Positions 61,931 to 64,000 of a stretch of DNA of 64,000 bases are shown piece by piece. A model generated the notes under the pieces. That model worked only from the letters and a program-made list of their open reading frames with translations. It made no database searches and had not been told where the DNA came from. The translations under genes were made by a program, and so were the position numbers. How positions within the stretch are numbered: the first letter of the stretch is position 1; every line of letters begins with the position of its first letter. The stretch lies in the NCBI RefSeq assembly GCF_001577835.2, contig NC_029527.1:10942094-11006093 (forward strand), given 5' to 3'. The stretch is from Coturnix japonica. Lineage: Eukaryota > Chordata > Aves > Galliformes > Phasianidae.

Positions 61931-62864
61931 TGCCTGCCCAGTCACTGCTGAGTGGTTGGACGTAGCATTGCTTGTGTGCTGCTGCCTGTTGTAACTGCAG
62001 AGGAGCAGCAGTCTCTCAGTATTTGCTGCTCTGGGATGATTACATTTCAGGAGATGAATGCAGTATGATAAGAAAGCTATTGTTATAATAAATACAGTTC
62101 AAAAACATGAATTAATCTATAAATTTTATTGATATATGGTTTTGAATTCAGTGCCAGATTACAGGCTTGTTTACCTCTGCGCAGATCTCAAGAAGCTCCT
62201 TGGAAAGCATTGGACTTTACAGAGTTTACAGCTCTGGGTTTACAGAGGTATATTTGAGATCAAATTTTGGCCTTCAGTCTCGGTAATAAGAAAATTATTT
62301 AATGTTTTGTTGTATATCTGTATGTGTAACAGCATTTGTAAAGGGGCTGTGGTGCTGTAAGTGCTTTGCACGTGTTCTGCAAGACAGTTCTTGTGCTACA
62401 AATCAGTAACTGATAAGCAGAGGATGTTGATTTTTGCTTAATATAGTCCTAGTGACATCCCTTCATTTTTTAAACACCACGGTTTGACAGTGGAAAAATA
62501 CAAATTTCTGGAAAGGAAGATACTATGGCTGCAGGAAAAGGGACCCCACAAAAACTAAAGCTTGAATCGGGTGTTTATTTTTACGTTTGTTGTGAAAAAT
62601 ACCATTGGCACATGATGTCAAGCTTTGCAGTTCACAGTGAAGTCCATTTCCAGAGACAGCTTGACAAATGTGGTCTATCATTTGCATGAGAAAGCTTTCT
62701 GAAGAGTTAGCAGTGATCTAGTGCAGTTTTCTGTGTGAAGCTCATATGCAAGGAAGACGAGATAGAGATAATTCTGGAATTATGTCAAGATTATGTGTTA
62801 GTATGACAGGTATCATGGTGCCTAATAGATGGCGCAGCACTGAGATAATGAAGAGTGATGCTTT

Positions 62865-62990
62865 CAGTTCCCAGCCCTGCGCTGGGCCTGGTAGGTAGCT
62901 GTGGGCAAATCACTCTTCCTCAATTTTTCTATAGAAGTGATGATAATGATGTGTATTACTTTGTGTTTCATTTTGAGATCTAAAGGGAAT
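62865..62990 (+). mobile_element. MIR-like ancient SINE remnant
   Basis: The stretch ggtaggtagctgtgggcaaat, then cactcttcctcaatttttct and gatgataatgatgtgtatta follows the central and 3' part of the MIR/CORE-SINE consensus (tagctgtg...gggcaa...cactt...cctcagtttc...ataatga). It is old and diverged, as expected for a repeat shared across amniotes. Confidence 0.6.
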
Positions 62991-64000
62991 ACATAAAAAT
63001 GAAGTGGTACAAACAGGGTGGGAAATAAAAGGTAGTAAAATAAGCGTTTGTATTACAGGCAGCTTTTCTACTGGCAACTGACAACAAAATTATTGATTCT
63101 TCTGCTCTTCTTTCCCTTAGAGGGTATCAGTATGTGTTTGTTCACAGGACTACAGGAAAAAATCTTGCTATTTCTTATGATACTCTCAACACCTCCTGCA
63201 GAATTTACTGTAATGTTAATGCTGATTTTATTCTTACCCGTTGTGGTCTCTGTGAGGGACAGTTACAGCTTCAGTTCGTGGAGGATAAGGGCAGAAAAGG
63301 TCTGTCTGTCTCCCTTTTCTCTGTCTCCTCCCTTTCTATTTCTCTGTCTCTCTTTGGCCATTGAAAATGTAGGTCATATTGCATCACCATAAAATGGAAC
63401 AGTCAGAAAGGTGTTTGAAAAATGCTGACATCCTTAGCCTCGGGTGCATGCCAGTGTCCTTTGTTTACATTGAGAATAGTGTGGTACCCATGTAAGAGCC
63501 ACCATCTCTGTTCAGGTTAGTGGTATGGGACCTAAATTATAAGCCAGATTTTAAGATGCCTTTCATCTGCCTGCAGTAATTTAAAATTAGACAGATAAAA
63601 TGCAGCCACTCACAATAATGATATACATGAGGAGCTAATTTGTAATCTTTAATCTGCAATAACCGTGACTGTGTAGCTTGAATAACATTACATTTAACAG
63701 AGAAGCTCGGTAATAAATTTTGCAAATCATGTTAATCATGTATAGTCTGCATTGTCTTGATTAACTGTGCCTTTTTATCTTGAGAGGTGTCTGGGCTGAT
63801 ATTGCATGTTTGGGCACCCTTTGAAATGAGCCAAGTGGGATTTTATTTCTTTGTGGAAGGTTTGATATTCCTGATGTCCAACATCCTTTTGCTTGTTACC
63901 AGCCTTTTGTTGCCTGTTTTTCTGGTGCAATACGAGTGACCGGTGTGAAATATTCCTATCGCATAAGAGACAGAACGTATCATTTTCTTCTCTACAGGTG

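Larger units (their letters stand above)
51477..64000 (+). other. ATXN7: Presumed ATXN7 first intron, to window end
   Basis: 12.5 kb without any recognised ataxin-7 exon. I looked for the conserved block containing GQSWNLWVEASKLPG and for a CAG/glutamine tract and found neither. It contains a TA microsatellite, a MIR-like SINE remnant and several chance ORFs, the longest at 58584-59126. The last bases read ttcttctctacag|gtg, a plausible acceptor at the very edge, but three bases are too few to judge. Confidence 0.6.

Noticed and set aside
63994-64000. Splice acceptor and exon start at the window edge
   Set aside because: ctctacag|gtg is a plausible acceptor, but only three bases follow, so no exon can be supported.

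Overview
This window looks like nuclear DNA from a bird, very probably chicken or a close galliform. The main evidence is the repeat content: many fragments of CR1, the dominant avian LINE, several ending in the CR1-type ATTCTATG tail, and a terminus resembling the chicken mariner Galluhop. The genes are split by GT-AG introns, and their proteins read as close orthologues of human proteins recalled from memory. Gene order SYNPR(+), SNTN(+), THOC7(-), ATXN7(+) matches human 3p14. No bacterial, plasmid or phage feature is present.

Layout. 1-6359 is a SYNPR intron; the earlier SYNPR exons lie before the window. 6360-13146 holds the last three SYNPR coding exons (synaptoporin, a four-pass synaptic vesicle protein), followed by a 3'UTR of about 1.5 kb. 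14.65-19.2 kb is intergenic. 19215-21352 is a complete four-exon SNTN gene (sentan, a protein of the motile-cilium tip, 144 aa). 21.45-43.4 kb is a 22 kb stretch in which I recognise no gene, only CR1 pieces, simple repeats and a small isolated CpG-dense patch near 41.3 kb. 43708-51255 on the minus strand is complete THOC7, with eight coding exons and 204 aa, the same length as human THOC7; it is a subunit of the THO/TREX mRNA export complex. A CpG island at about 50.99-51.66 kb is a head-to-head promoter for THOC7 and a plus-strand transcript that synteny identifies as ATXN7. Only a non-coding first exon of ATXN7, ending at 51476, is visible; 51477 to the end reads as its first intron.

The genes are not an operon and share no pathway. 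The neighbourhood is conserved vertebrate synteny, and the only visible shared regulation is the THOC7/ATXN7 promoter. Splice sites were placed by matching reading phase, GT-AG borders and protein similarity. Coding exon ends should be accurate; UTR ends and transcription starts are estimates. I found no convincing undescribed system. The observations most worth checking are the CpG-dense patch with its exact 28-nt inverted partner, the head-to-head promoter with an upstream ORF, the remodelled synaptoporin tail, a 42-base G run, and a few unexplained open or conserved-looking stretches.
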